Assembly: GCA_016720075.1 (NCBI GenBank)
Contig: JADJXW010000020.1
Span: 382,010 to 446,009 of the forward strand
From: Pseudomonadota bacterium
GTDB taxonomy: Bacteria; Pseudomonadota; Gammaproteobacteria; Steroidobacterales; Steroidobacteraceae
Direction of reading: 5' to 3'
Length of the DNA: 64,000 nucleotides
Part shown: positions 56,612-64,000 of the stretch, one piece after another
Layout of the letters: each line of letters opens with the position of its first letter
Position numbering within the stretch: position 1 is the stretch's first letter
Position numbers and translations under genes: made by a program
Notes under the pieces: generated by a model
Told to the model about the DNA's origin: nothing
The model's input: the letters and a program-made list of their open reading frames with translations, nothing else
Database searches by the model: none

Positions 56612-57949
56612 TCAGCCCTTCGCAGCGGCCTTCACGGCGTCCGCGATGGCGTCGGCGCAGCGGGCGGTGGTGTCTTCGTCCCGCCCCTCGACCATCACCC
56701 GGATCAGGGGTTCGGTGCCCGAGGCGCGCAGCACCACCCGGCCGTCGCCGCCCAGGGACTTTTCAACGGCGGCCACCGCTGTGGCTACCGCTGGCACTGC
56801 CAGCGGATCGAAGCGCTGGGCCACGCGCACATTGCGCATCACCTGCGGAAATTTCTGCATGCCGGCGGAAAGCTCGGCCAGCGACTTGCCGGTGCGGCGC
56901 ATCACAGCCAGCACCTGCAGCGCGCTGACCAGCGCATCGCCGGTGCTGGTGCGGTCGAGGCACAGGATGTGACCGGAAGTCTCGCCACCGATCACGCCGC
57001 CGTGCTCCTTCAGCAGCGACAGCACATAGCGGTCGCCCACCTTGGCCCGGTGGAACCCGATGCCCAGTTCGCGCAGCGCCACCTCGAGGCCGAGGTTGCT
57101 CATCACGGTGCCCACGACGGGGCCCTGCAGCTCGCCGCGCTCTTGCCGGTCCTTCGCGATGATATAGAGCAGCTGGTCGCCATCGAGCAGCCGGCCCAGG
57201 TGATCGACCATCACCAGGCGGTCGCCGTCACCATCCAGCGCGATGCCGCAGGCGGCGTTCACGCCGGCCACGGTGAGCTGCAGCAATCCGGGGGATGTGG
57301 AACCGCAGCCATCATTGATGTTGCGGCCATTGGGCGAGCAGCCGATCGGAATCAGGTCGGCGCCCAGCGCCGCCATGAGCCTGGGCCCCACCTTGAAACC
57401 GGCGCCGTTGGCGCAGTCGAGCACGATCTTCAGGCCCGTGAGGTCGATGCCACCGGGCACCGACGCGGCGCAGAACGCCTGGTATTCCTCGAGCAGCGCA
57501 TCCGAACGACGCGCCCGGCCGAGCCGGTTGGAATGCTGCGTCTGCACGCCGCGCTCCATTTCATCCTCGATCTGTTCCTCGAGCTCGTCGGAGAGCTTGC
57601 CGCCGGCGTTGTCGAAGAACTTGATGCCATTGTCCTCGTACGGATTGTGCGAGGCGCTGATGACGATGCCGAAGGTGTCGGCTTTGCGCTTGGTAAGGTA
57701 GGCGACACCCGGCGTGGGCATCGGACCGGTGAGCCACACATCCACGCCCGCGGCCACCAGGCCCGCTTCCAGCGCGGCCTCGAACATGTAGCCCGAGACG
57801 CGTGTGTCCTTGCCGATAAGCGCCTTGCCGCCATTGGGCGCGAGCACGCGCGCCGCAGCGCTGGCCAGCCGCAGCGTGAAATCCACCGTCATCGGCGCAT
57901 CGCCGACGCGTCCGCGAACCCCGTCCGTACCGAAATACTTGCGTGCCAT
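56612..57949 (-). CDS. glmM: Phosphoglucosamine mutase
   Basis: GlmM converts glucosamine-6-phosphate to glucosamine-1-phosphate for peptidoglycan and LPS synthesis. The 445-residue enzyme has the N-terminal RKYFGTDGVRGRVGD, the active-site serine loop GIVISASHNPYEDNG, the metal loop ALDGDGDRLVMVD and sugar-binding GGETSGHI. The start ATG at 57949 is five bases after folP. Confidence 0.97.
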   Translation of the reverse strand: MARKYFGTDGVRGRVGDAPMTVDFTLRLASAAARVLAPNGGKALIGKDTRVSGYMFEAALEAGLVAAGVDVWLTGPMPTPGVAYLTKRKADTFGIVISASHNPYEDNGIKFFDNAGGKLSDELEEQIEDEMERGVQTQHSNRLGRARRSDALLEEYQAFCAASVPGGIDLTGLKIVLDCANGAGFKVGPRLMAALGADLIPIGCSPNGRNINDGCGSTSPGLLQLTVAGVNAACGIALDGDGDRLVMVDHLGRLLDGDQLLYIIAKDRQERGELQGPVVGTVMSNLGLEVALRELGIGFHRAKVGDRYVLSLLKEHGGVIGGETSGHILCLDRTSTGDALVSALQVLAVMRRTGKSLAELSAGMQKFPQVMRNVRVAQRFDPLAVPAVATAVAAVEKSLGGDGRVVLRASGTEPLIRVMVEGRDEDTTARCADAIADAVKAAAKG

Positions 57950-57954
57950 GCGCT

Positions 57955-58784
57955 TCAGAATTCTCCATTGCGGGTGGCCCATGCCACGCGGACGGCGTCC
58001 ACGGTCTCGGCCACATCGTGGCAGCGCACGATACGCGCCCCGGCCGCCACCGCAAGTGCAGCCAGCGCAATACTGCCAGCCAGGCGCTGCTCCACCGGCC
58101 TGCCCGTGAGCCTGCCCAGCATCGACTTGCGGGAAAGGCCCACCAGCAGCGGATATTCGCCCGCCAGCGCCGGCAGGCCGCGCAGCAGCAACAGGTTGTG
58201 GGTGAGCGTCTTGCCGAATCCGAAACCCGGGTCCAGCACGATGCGGTCGGCCGCGATGCCGGCCGCCCGGCAGGCCCCGGCCCGCTGCCCCAGGAAACCG
58301 GCAACCTCCCCACCACGTCATCGTAGTGGGGATTCTCCTGCATGGTGCGCGGCGTGCCCTGCATGTGCATCAGGCACACGGCAGCGCCGGTGGAAGCCGC
58401 GGCTTCAAGCGCGCCCGGCGCGCCAAGCGCCATGACATCGTTGATGAGGCCTGCGCCCGCCGCCACTGCCGCCCGCATCACCTCGGGCTTCATCGTGTCG
58501 ACGGAGACCACCACATCAAGCTCGCGCGACACGGCTTCGATCACGGGCAGCACGCGATCCAGTTCTTCCTGCAGCTGCACCGCCGCCGCCCCGGGGCGCG
58601 TGGACTCACCGCCGACATCGATGACGGCCGCGCCGTCGGCCACCATGCGCCGCGCCTGCGCTACGGCCGCATCGCGATGCTGGAAGCGCCCGCCGTCGGA
58701 GAAGGAATTGGGCGTTATGTTGAGGATGCCCATGACGACGGGGCTGGAAATATCCAGCACCCGCCCGGCGCAGTTCAGCAGCAC
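57955..58784 (-). CDS. folP: Dihydropteroate synthase, single frameshift near 58308
   Basis: FolP joins pABA and the pterin diphosphate in folate synthesis; it is the target of sulfonamides. The N-terminal part has MGILNITPNSFSDGGRF and GGESTRPGA, the C-terminal part LDPGFGFGKTLTHNL and VGLSRKSMLG. The frame breaks at CCCC 58308-58311: adding one G on the coding strand gives VVGEVAGFLGQRAG and a 276-residue protein. The start is GTG at 58784, 13 bases after ftsH. The break is probably a sequencing error. Confidence 0.95.
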
Positions 58785-58797
58785 GGTGGAAACCGGC

Positions 58798-60708
58798 TCA
58801 GCCGGCGTTGCGCGTCGCCGATCCGAAGGCCGGACGCTGCTGCGCTTCCGGACCACTGCCTGAAGACGGACCACCGGACAGCCCGCTGTCCCAGCCCTCG
58901 GGCGGCGTGGGCGGCTTGCCATCCATGATCTCCCGGATCTGGGCATCATCGATGGTCTCGTACTTCATCAGCGCATCGGACATCGCATGCAGCTTGTCCA
59001 GGTGCGATTCGAGAATGCCCTTGGCGCGGTTGTAGTTGGTCTCGATGACCTGGCGCACCTCTTCATCGATGGCATGCGCGGTTTCGTCGGACACTTGCTT
59101 GGTCTGCGTGACCTGGCGGCCCAGGAAAACTTCGCCGGACTCTTCCGTGTAGGTCAGAGGCCCCATGCGATCCGACAGGCCCCACTTGGTGACCATGTTG
59201 CGCGCGAGGTCGGTGGCCCGCTCGATGTCGTTGGAGGCGCCGGTGGTGACGGCATCGCGGCCGAAGATCAGCTCTTCGGCGATGCGACCACCGAACAGCG
59301 TGGCGATGGCGCTTTCCAGCCGCCGCTTGCTCATCGAATAGCGGTCCTGCTCAGGCAGGAACTGCGTGACGCCGAGCGCGCGGCCGCGCGGAATGATGGT
59401 GACCTTGTAGACCGGATCGTGTTCGGGCACGGAGAGGCCCACGATGGCGTGTCCCGCCTCGTGGTAGGCCGTCATGCGCTTTTCTTCGTTGCTCATCACC
59501 ATGGAGCGCCGCTCGGCGCCCATCAGGATCTTGTCCTTGGCCTTCTCGAACATGTCCATCGCCACCGTGCGCAGGTTGGCGCGCGCGGCGAACAGCGCCG
59601 CCTCGTTGACGAGGTTGGCAAGATCGGCGCCCGAGAAACCAGGCGTGCCGCGCGCGATCAGCGCGGGCTTCACGTCATCGGCAATGGGCACCTTGCGCAT
59701 GTGCACGCGCAGGATCTGCTCGCGCCCGCGCACGTCGGGCAGCGGCACCACGACCTGGCGGTCGAAGCGGCCCGGGCGCAGCAGCGCCGGATCGAGCACA
59801 TCGGGGCGGTTGGTGGCGGCGATGACGATGATGCCTTCGTTGCCCTCGAAGCCGTCCATCTCCACCAGCAACTGGTTCAGCGTCTGCTCGCGCTCGTCGT
59901 GGCCGCCGCCCAGGCCCGCGCCGCGATGGCGGCCGACCGCGTCGATTTCATCGATGAAGATGATGCAGGGCGCGTGCTTCTTGGCCTGTTCGAACATGTC
60001 GCGCACGCGCGAGGCGCCCACGCCGACGAACATCTCGACGAAATCGGAACCGGAGATGGTGAAGAACGGCACCTTGGCTTCGCCGGCGATGGCGCGGGCC
60101 AGCAGCGTCTTGCCGGTGCCGGGGCTGCCCACCATCAGCACGCCCTTCGGGATCTTGCCGCCCAACTTCTGGAACTTGCCCGGGTCCTTCAGGAAGTCGA
60201 CGATTTCGCTGACCTCCTGCTTGGCCTCTTCGACGCCCGCCACATCGGCGAAGGTGACATTGACCTGGTCCTCGCCGAGCAGGCGCGCCTTGCTCTTGCC
60301 GAAGGACATGGCGCCACGGCCACCGGCGGCGCCCTGCATCTGGCGCAGCATGTAGACGAACACCAGGATGAGCAGCAGCGCTGGCGACAGCTGGATGAGG
60401 AACTGCGTGAGCAGGCTGGGCTCCTTCGGGGCCCGGCCCTCGAAGGCCACCTTGGACCTGCGCAGCTCGCCGATCAGCGCGGAGTTGTCGGACTCCGGGT
60501 TGAAGGACTGGAACTGGGTCTTGTCCTTGCGCGTGCCGATGATCTGCTCGCCCTGAAGGACGACCGAGTCGACCTGCCCGTCGGCGACCTCATCGAGGAA
60601 GTGCGAGTAGCGGACGGCCTCGGGAGCATTGGCCGGCGGCATGAACCGGCTGAAAAGGAACAGCGTGGCGCCGACGACCACGATCCAGATCAGCACCTTG
60701 CCAGTCAT
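58798..60708 (-). CDS. ftsH: ATP-dependent zinc metalloprotease FtsH
   Basis: A 636-residue membrane-bound AAA protease that controls LpxC and heat-shock sigma factor levels and clears damaged membrane proteins. Two N-terminal helices flank a periplasmic domain; Walker A is GSPGTGKT, Walker B IIFIDEIDA, the arginine-finger region RPGRFDRQVVV, and the zinc site HEAGHAIVG with a distal Asp. The ATG at 60708 (MTGKVLIWIVV) is preferred over a TTG at 60717. The C-terminus has a Pro/Gly/Ser-rich tail. rlmE, commonly just upstream, is absent. Confidence 0.97.
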   Translation of the reverse strand: MTGKVLIWIVVVGATLFLFSRFMPPANAPEAVRYSHFLDEVADGQVDSVVLQGEQIIGTRKDKTQFQSFNPESDNSALIGELRRSKVAFEGRAPKEPSLLTQFLIQLSPALLLILVFVYMLRQMQGAAGGRGAMSFGKSKARLLGEDQVNVTFADVAGVEEAKQEVSEIVDFLKDPGKFQKLGGKIPKGVLMVGSPGTGKTLLARAIAGEAKVPFFTISGSDFVEMFVGVGASRVRDMFEQAKKHAPCIIFIDEIDAVGRHRGAGLGGGHDEREQTLNQLLVEMDGFEGNEGIIVIAATNRPDVLDPALLRPGRFDRQVVVPLPDVRGREQILRVHMRKVPIADDVKPALIARGTPGFSGADLANLVNEAALFAARANLRTVAMDMFEKAKDKILMGAERRSMVMSNEEKRMTAYHEAGHAIVGLSVPEHDPVYKVTIIPRGRALGVTQFLPEQDRYSMSKRRLESAIATLFGGRIAEELIFGRDAVTTGASNDIERATDLARNMVTKWGLSDRMGPLTYTEESGEVFLGRQVTQTKQVSDETAHAIDEEVRQVIETNYNRAKGILESHLDKLHAMSDALMKYETIDDAQIREIMDGKPPTPPEGWDSGLSGGPSSGSGPEAQQRPAFGSATRNAG

Positions 60709-60879
60709 GTCATTCAATTTGGAAAACCTTGGGCCTCAAGCCCCTTGCTGACACACGCCAACCCACGCTACACCATCCCGGCAAGGCTCGCCAGCAAGTA
60801 CCGCGCAGGTTGCTCCAGGCTCATTTAATGAGGGCCGGAAGCGGGGCTTCAAGGTGTGCCGCAAGGCATAATGCGCCCC

Positions 60880-61176
60880 ATGCAGTTGAGCGAAAAACAG
60901 CGCCGCCACCTGAAGGGCCTGGCGCACCCCCTGAAGCCCGTCATCCTGATGGGCAATGCCGGCCTGTCCGAGGCGGTCGTTGCCGAAACCATCCGGGCGC
61001 TGAATGACCATGAACTGATCAAGGTCCGCCTGCCCGGCCTCGACCGCGAGGAGCGCGATGCCGCGCTGGCCCAGCTGGCCGAGCGCACCGCGAGCACCAT
61101 GGTGACGCGGATAGGACACGTCGCGGTGCTCTACCGGGCCCATCCGGAGCTCCCGCGCATCGTCCTGCCGGGCTGA
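60880..61176 (+). CDS. yhbY: YhbY family RNA-binding protein
   Basis: A 98-residue CRM-domain protein that associates with pre-50S ribosomes. The N-terminal MQLSEKQRRHLKGLAHPLKP and the conserved GNAGLSEAVVAE (the GxxG loop region) match E. coli YhbY, and the start at 60880 is chosen from that; 60871 is an alternative with a better-spaced AAGG. It is divergent from ftsH, as in many gammaproteobacteria, with 171 bases between the starts. Confidence 0.94.
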   Translation: MQLSEKQRRHLKGLAHPLKPVILMGNAGLSEAVVAETIRALNDHELIKVRLPGLDREERDAALAQLAERTASTMVTRIGHVAVLYRAHPELPRIVLPG

Positions 61177-61278
61177 AGCCACGTTAACAAACCGTTTCGA
61201 ACGGTATCTTTCGTGACGAACCGGCCTTCGGCCGGACTAACCTCCCATCACTGCATCGACAGTGCCCGGGAGATGATC

Positions 61279-61815
61279 ATGAGAACCACACGACTGCTGG
61301 CCGCTGGCGCCCTGGCCCTGCTGGCCGGCTGCCAGCCTTCGCCGCCCACGAGCTCCGCCGCGGCCGCCCCTCCGCCGCCGCTGCTGCCCAAGCCCCAGGC
61401 CAGCACCATCGCACTGATGACGGGCGTGATCGTCCCCACGTCCGACGCCATCTGGCAGGCGATGCCCGTCTCGGACAAGGACTGGGCCGACCTGCGGTAC
61501 AAGGTGCTGCTGATCGCCGAGGCGGCCAACCTGCTGGCGGTGCCGGATCGGCCCACCCTGCTGCCCGGCGAAAAGCTGGCCAGTCCCGCCGGACCCGGCG
61601 ACCTGACGCCGGACCAGAGCGCCGCAAAGATCAAGGCGGAGTGGCCCACCTACCTGGCCTATGCGCAGACACTTCAGAACGGCGCAATGGCCACGTTGAA
61701 GGCCGTGGATTCGAAGGATGCCGATGCGCTGGTGGAAGCTGGCGGGGCCATCTACGAAGCCTGCGAGCAGTGCCACAAGCGCTTCTGGTATCCCAACGCG
61801 CCGGCGGCGCCCTAA
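61279..61815 (+). CDS. Cytochrome c-type lipoprotein, 178 aa
   Basis: The product begins MRTTRLLAAGALALLAGCQP, a lipoprotein signal with lipobox LAGC. The mature part is mostly helical and ends with a single c-type haem site ACEQCHKRFWYP about 12 residues from the C-terminus, the arrangement of class II (cytochrome c'-like) proteins, which often bind NO or act as small electron carriers. A GGGAGAT ribosome site is six bases upstream of the ATG. It lies 26 bases before the TonB receptor gene. Confidence 0.83.
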   Translation: MRTTRLLAAGALALLAGCQPSPPTSSAAAAPPPPLLPKPQASTIALMTGVIVPTSDAIWQAMPVSDKDWADLRYKVLLIAEAANLLAVPDRPTLLPGEKLASPAGPGDLTPDQSAAKIKAEWPTYLAYAQTLQNGAMATLKAVDSKDADALVEAGGAIYEACEQCHKRFWYPNAPAAP

Positions 61816-61841
61816 TCACTTTTCTCCTGAGGTTGAACTCG

Positions 61842-63850
61842 ATGCATCGACGGCTTCATGAAGTGGCCGCCGCGGTGGCCCTTGCGCTTGCCGCAGCCGG
61901 ATCCGCGATGGCGGCGCAGGAATCCGCATCCACCGATCCGGACCTCGAGGAAGTCGTGGTCTATGGCCGCGGCGAGAGACTGATCGGCGAGGCGCGCGCG
62001 GCCAGTGAAGGCACCGTGGGCGGCGCGGACCTTGGCGTGCGCCCGCTGCTCCGCGTGGCTGAACTGCTGGAGGTGGTGCCGGGGCTGATCGCCGCGCAGC
62101 ATTCAGGCAGCGGCAAGGCCAACCAGTATTTCCTGCGCGGTTTCAACCTGGACCACGGCACGGATTTCGCGGCGTTCGTGGATGGCGTGCCGATGAACCT
62201 GCGCACGCACGGACACGGCCAGGGCTACCTGGACGTGAACGGACTGATACCCGAACTGATCGAGCGCATCGATTTTCGCAAGGGTCCGTATCGCGCCGAC
62301 CTGGGCGACAACGCGCTGGCAGGTGCATCGTTCCTGCATACGGTGCCGCGCTTCGCGGCGCCCTTCGCATCGGTGGAGGCTGGCGAATACGGCTGGCTGC
62401 GCGCGGCCGCTGGCGGCAGCCACATGCTGGGCAACGGCGAACTCACGGCGGCCGCCCAGTGGAAGACCTACGACGGCCCCTGGCAGCTTTCGGAAGACCT
62501 GAAGCATGTCTCCACCTACCTGAAGTACGCCGAGGCCACCGGCTTCGGGCGCTGGGAAGCCAGCCTCGCCAGCTACGATGCGAGCTGGCGACCCACCGAG
62601 CAGATTCCCGAGCGCGCCATCGGCACGTCGGTCTGCGCGGATGCGTTCTGCGCGCTCGATACCTCGGCCACCGGCGACACGCAGCGGCATATCGCCACGC
62701 TGCGGCTGACCGGCAGTGACTGGGGCGCCACCGTCTATGGCCAGTACTACAACTGGAACATGTATTCGGACTCCACCTACGATTTCCAGATCCGGCAGTG
62801 GGACAAGCGTTTCATCTATGGCGCGCGCGGGCAGAAATCCCTGCAGCTGCTGCCGAAGCTGCAGCTCACCACCGGCGGCGCGGCTCGACGACATCCGCAA
62901 GGTGCAGGTCGACCACACGCTGCAGCGCCAGTTCGTGGACTACGTGGCAGCGCACCGGGCACGCGAACTGTCGCTGGCCGGTTTTGCAGAGGCAAGCTGG
63001 AAGCCCGTGGACGGCGTGCGCGTGATGGCCGGACTGCGCGCCGACCACTTCGACTTCCGCACGCGCGCCACGCAGCCGGGATTCCTCGGCGGTCATGCCA
63101 GCGATTCCGGCCTGTCGCAGAAGCTCGCGCCCCTGGCTCGGGAGATCTCGACACCGTCGAGGCCTATGCCAACTGGGGTCGCGGATTTCATTCGAACGAT
63201 TCGCGCGGCGTGACGGCTTCGGTGCCGGCGGTGCCGGGCCTGGTGAAGGGAACCGGCGAGGAACTCGGCGCGCGTTACCAGCGCGGCGCGTTCTCGTTCA
63301 CCGCCACGTACTGGTGGCTGGAAGTGGACAGCGAGCTGAAGTTCGTCGGCGATTCGAACTCGGTGGAACCAGGAGCGTCGAGCCGTCGCCGCGGCTACGA
63401 ACTGGTGTCGTTCTGGCGCCCTTTCCCGCAGCTGGCCATCGACGCCTCGTTCACCGTGTCGCGCGCCCGCTATTTCGGCGCGCTGGCGGCGCCGGGCGAG
63501 ACGCATATCGCCGGCGCGATCGAATCGGCCGGCGAACTGGGCGTCAGTCGTACATCGATGGGCCGTGGGAAATTTCGGCCCGGCTGCGTCCACCGGGTCC
63601 CTACCCGCTGGTCGAGGATGACTCAGAGCGGGCCAGCGCCGAAGAGACCGTCAACCTGCGCGCCGCCTGGAAGCGCGGCCCGTGGATGCTCTACGGCGAA
63701 CTGCTGAACGTGTTCGACGCGCGCGGCAAGGACATCGTCTATTTCTACGAGTCCTACCTGCCCGCCATCGATGCAGCCCCGACCGAGGGCCGCATGAGCC
63801 GGGTCGAGGAGCCCCGCACGGTCCGCCTGGGTCTTCGCTACAGCTTCTAG
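61842..63850 (+). CDS. TonB-dependent outer-membrane receptor, three apparent frameshifts
   Basis: A signal peptide (MHRRLHEVAAAVALALAAAG), a TonB-box-like EEVVVYGRG, a plug domain with YFLRGFNLDHGTDFAAFVDG and a 22-strand-type barrel ending with LGLRYSF are seen. The frame moves at about 62880 (TTGGA..LDDIRKVQ), about 63140 (before LDTVEAYANWGRGF) and at 63539-63541 (before RQSYIDGPWEI). Joined, the protein is about 670 residues, which is normal. NLDHGTDF and HSNDSRGV blocks resemble receptors for small organic compounds. The ligand is unknown. Confidence 0.85.
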
Positions 63851-63867
63851 CCTCCGGGGCGCTCGCC

Positions 63868-63894
63868 AGAAAGGGCTTGCGCCCCTTTCTTTCT
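63868..63894 (+). terminator. Intrinsic terminator after the TonB receptor
   Basis: GAAAGGGC (63869-63876) pairs with GCCCCTTTC (63881-63889, one bulged C) around a TTGC loop, followed by TTTCT. It lies 18 bases after the receptor stop and would close the cytochrome/receptor transcript. Confidence 0.65.
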
Positions 63895-63897
63895 GCT

Positions 63898-63921
63898 GCT
63901 ACCTTTACATCACAAGGTAGC
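63898..63921. promoter_or_regulatory. Operator-like inverted repeat before the PadR gene
   Basis: GCTACCTT-N8-AAGGTAGC is a perfect 8+8 bp inverted repeat with an 8-base spacer, ending 28 bases before the PadR ATG. PadR regulators bind inverted repeats of this geometry and often repress themselves. Confidence 0.6.
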
Positions 63922-63949
63922 TTCCCAAGACCAGAACGTACGACAACCC

Positions 63950-64000
63950 ATGGACCTGAGCGAAAAATTCGGACCGATACGCAAGGGACTGCTGGAGTTC
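63950..64000 (+). CDS. PadR-family transcriptional regulator, start only
   Basis: Only 17 residues are in the window (MDLSEKFGPIRKGLLEF). They match the N-terminus of PadR regulators, which usually read RKGLLEFAVLK at this point. The remaining part lies beyond the edge. The inverted repeat immediately upstream supports a regulator that controls its own promoter. Confidence 0.6.
   Translation, partial: MDLSEKFGPIRKGLLEF

Noticed and set aside
61190..61235. Hairpins ACCGT-TTCGA-ACGGT and CCGGCC-TTC-GGCCGG as terminator of yhbY
   Set aside because: No T-tract follows either stem. They may affect RNA stability but are not supported as a terminator.

Overview
The window is about 64 kb of GC-rich DNA from a gammaproteobacterial chromosome. 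The evidence is gene content and order: a fused aspartokinase/homoserine dehydrogenase heading thrABC, MsrPQ, TatD, an MnmA/NudJ pair, and the run yhbY, ftsH, folP, glmM, tpiA, secG, tRNA-Leu, nuoA-N, tRNA-fMet. That order is known from Xanthomonadales-like lineages. GC content and the mix of exported DUF1592/DUF1552 and carotenoid-oxygenase genes would fit Xanthomonadales, Nevskiales or Steroidobacterales, but I cannot fix the family from sequence alone. No transposase, integrase, CRISPR array or rRNA operon was seen.

Layout. 0-16 kb is core metabolism: mazG (partial), a CoA-type NUDIX gene in one open frame with fumC, divergent purB, nudJ-mnmA, acnA, a HAD phosphatase, msrPQ, kynA, a YgjP-like metallopeptidase, tatD, a NERD protein and thrC. 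14-19 kb is the thrABC operon on the minus strand, preceded by an attenuator-like terminator. 19-30 kb is accessory: an NTP transferase, a C40 peptidase lipoprotein, a PepSY protein, a UDG-fold protein, a zinc-ribbon/SPFH-SHOCT membrane module, and a GbsR-headed operon with two DUF4166 proteins, a DCC protein and a saccharopine dehydrogenase-like protein. 29-40 kb is a minus-strand run of mostly exported proteins: ankyrin, DUF1552, DUF1592 cytochrome, metallo-beta-lactamase fold, MarR, carotenoid oxygenase, TMEM175 and an SDR. It is followed by a short plus-strand pair behind a LexA-type box. 40-55 kb holds tRNA-fMet and all 14 complex I genes. 55-61 kb holds tRNA-Leu, secG, tpiA, glmM, folP, ftsH and yhbY. 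61-64 kb holds a cytochrome c lipoprotein, a TonB-dependent receptor and the start of a PadR regulator.

How the genes work together. acnA and fumC feed the TCA cycle, whose NADH is oxidised by the nuo complex. thrABC converts aspartate to threonine. The minus-strand 29.5-37.7 kb block looks like one MarR-controlled operon for an oxidative process outside the cytoplasm: a Tat-exported carotenoid/stilbene-type oxygenase, a dihaem protein and a Tat-exported DUF1552 partner.

Data quality. Seven genes that should be intact (the DUF7931-like gene, acnA, thrA, the MBL gene, nuoF, folP and the TonB receptor) are interrupted by about ten apparent indels, most of them in short homopolymers. In six of the seven, repairing the indels restores a full reading frame. 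One intergenic site holds a run of 31 C, then 4 G, then 14 C. This pattern fits assembly or sequencing error better than pseudogene decay, so such genes are annotated as CDS with the break noted.
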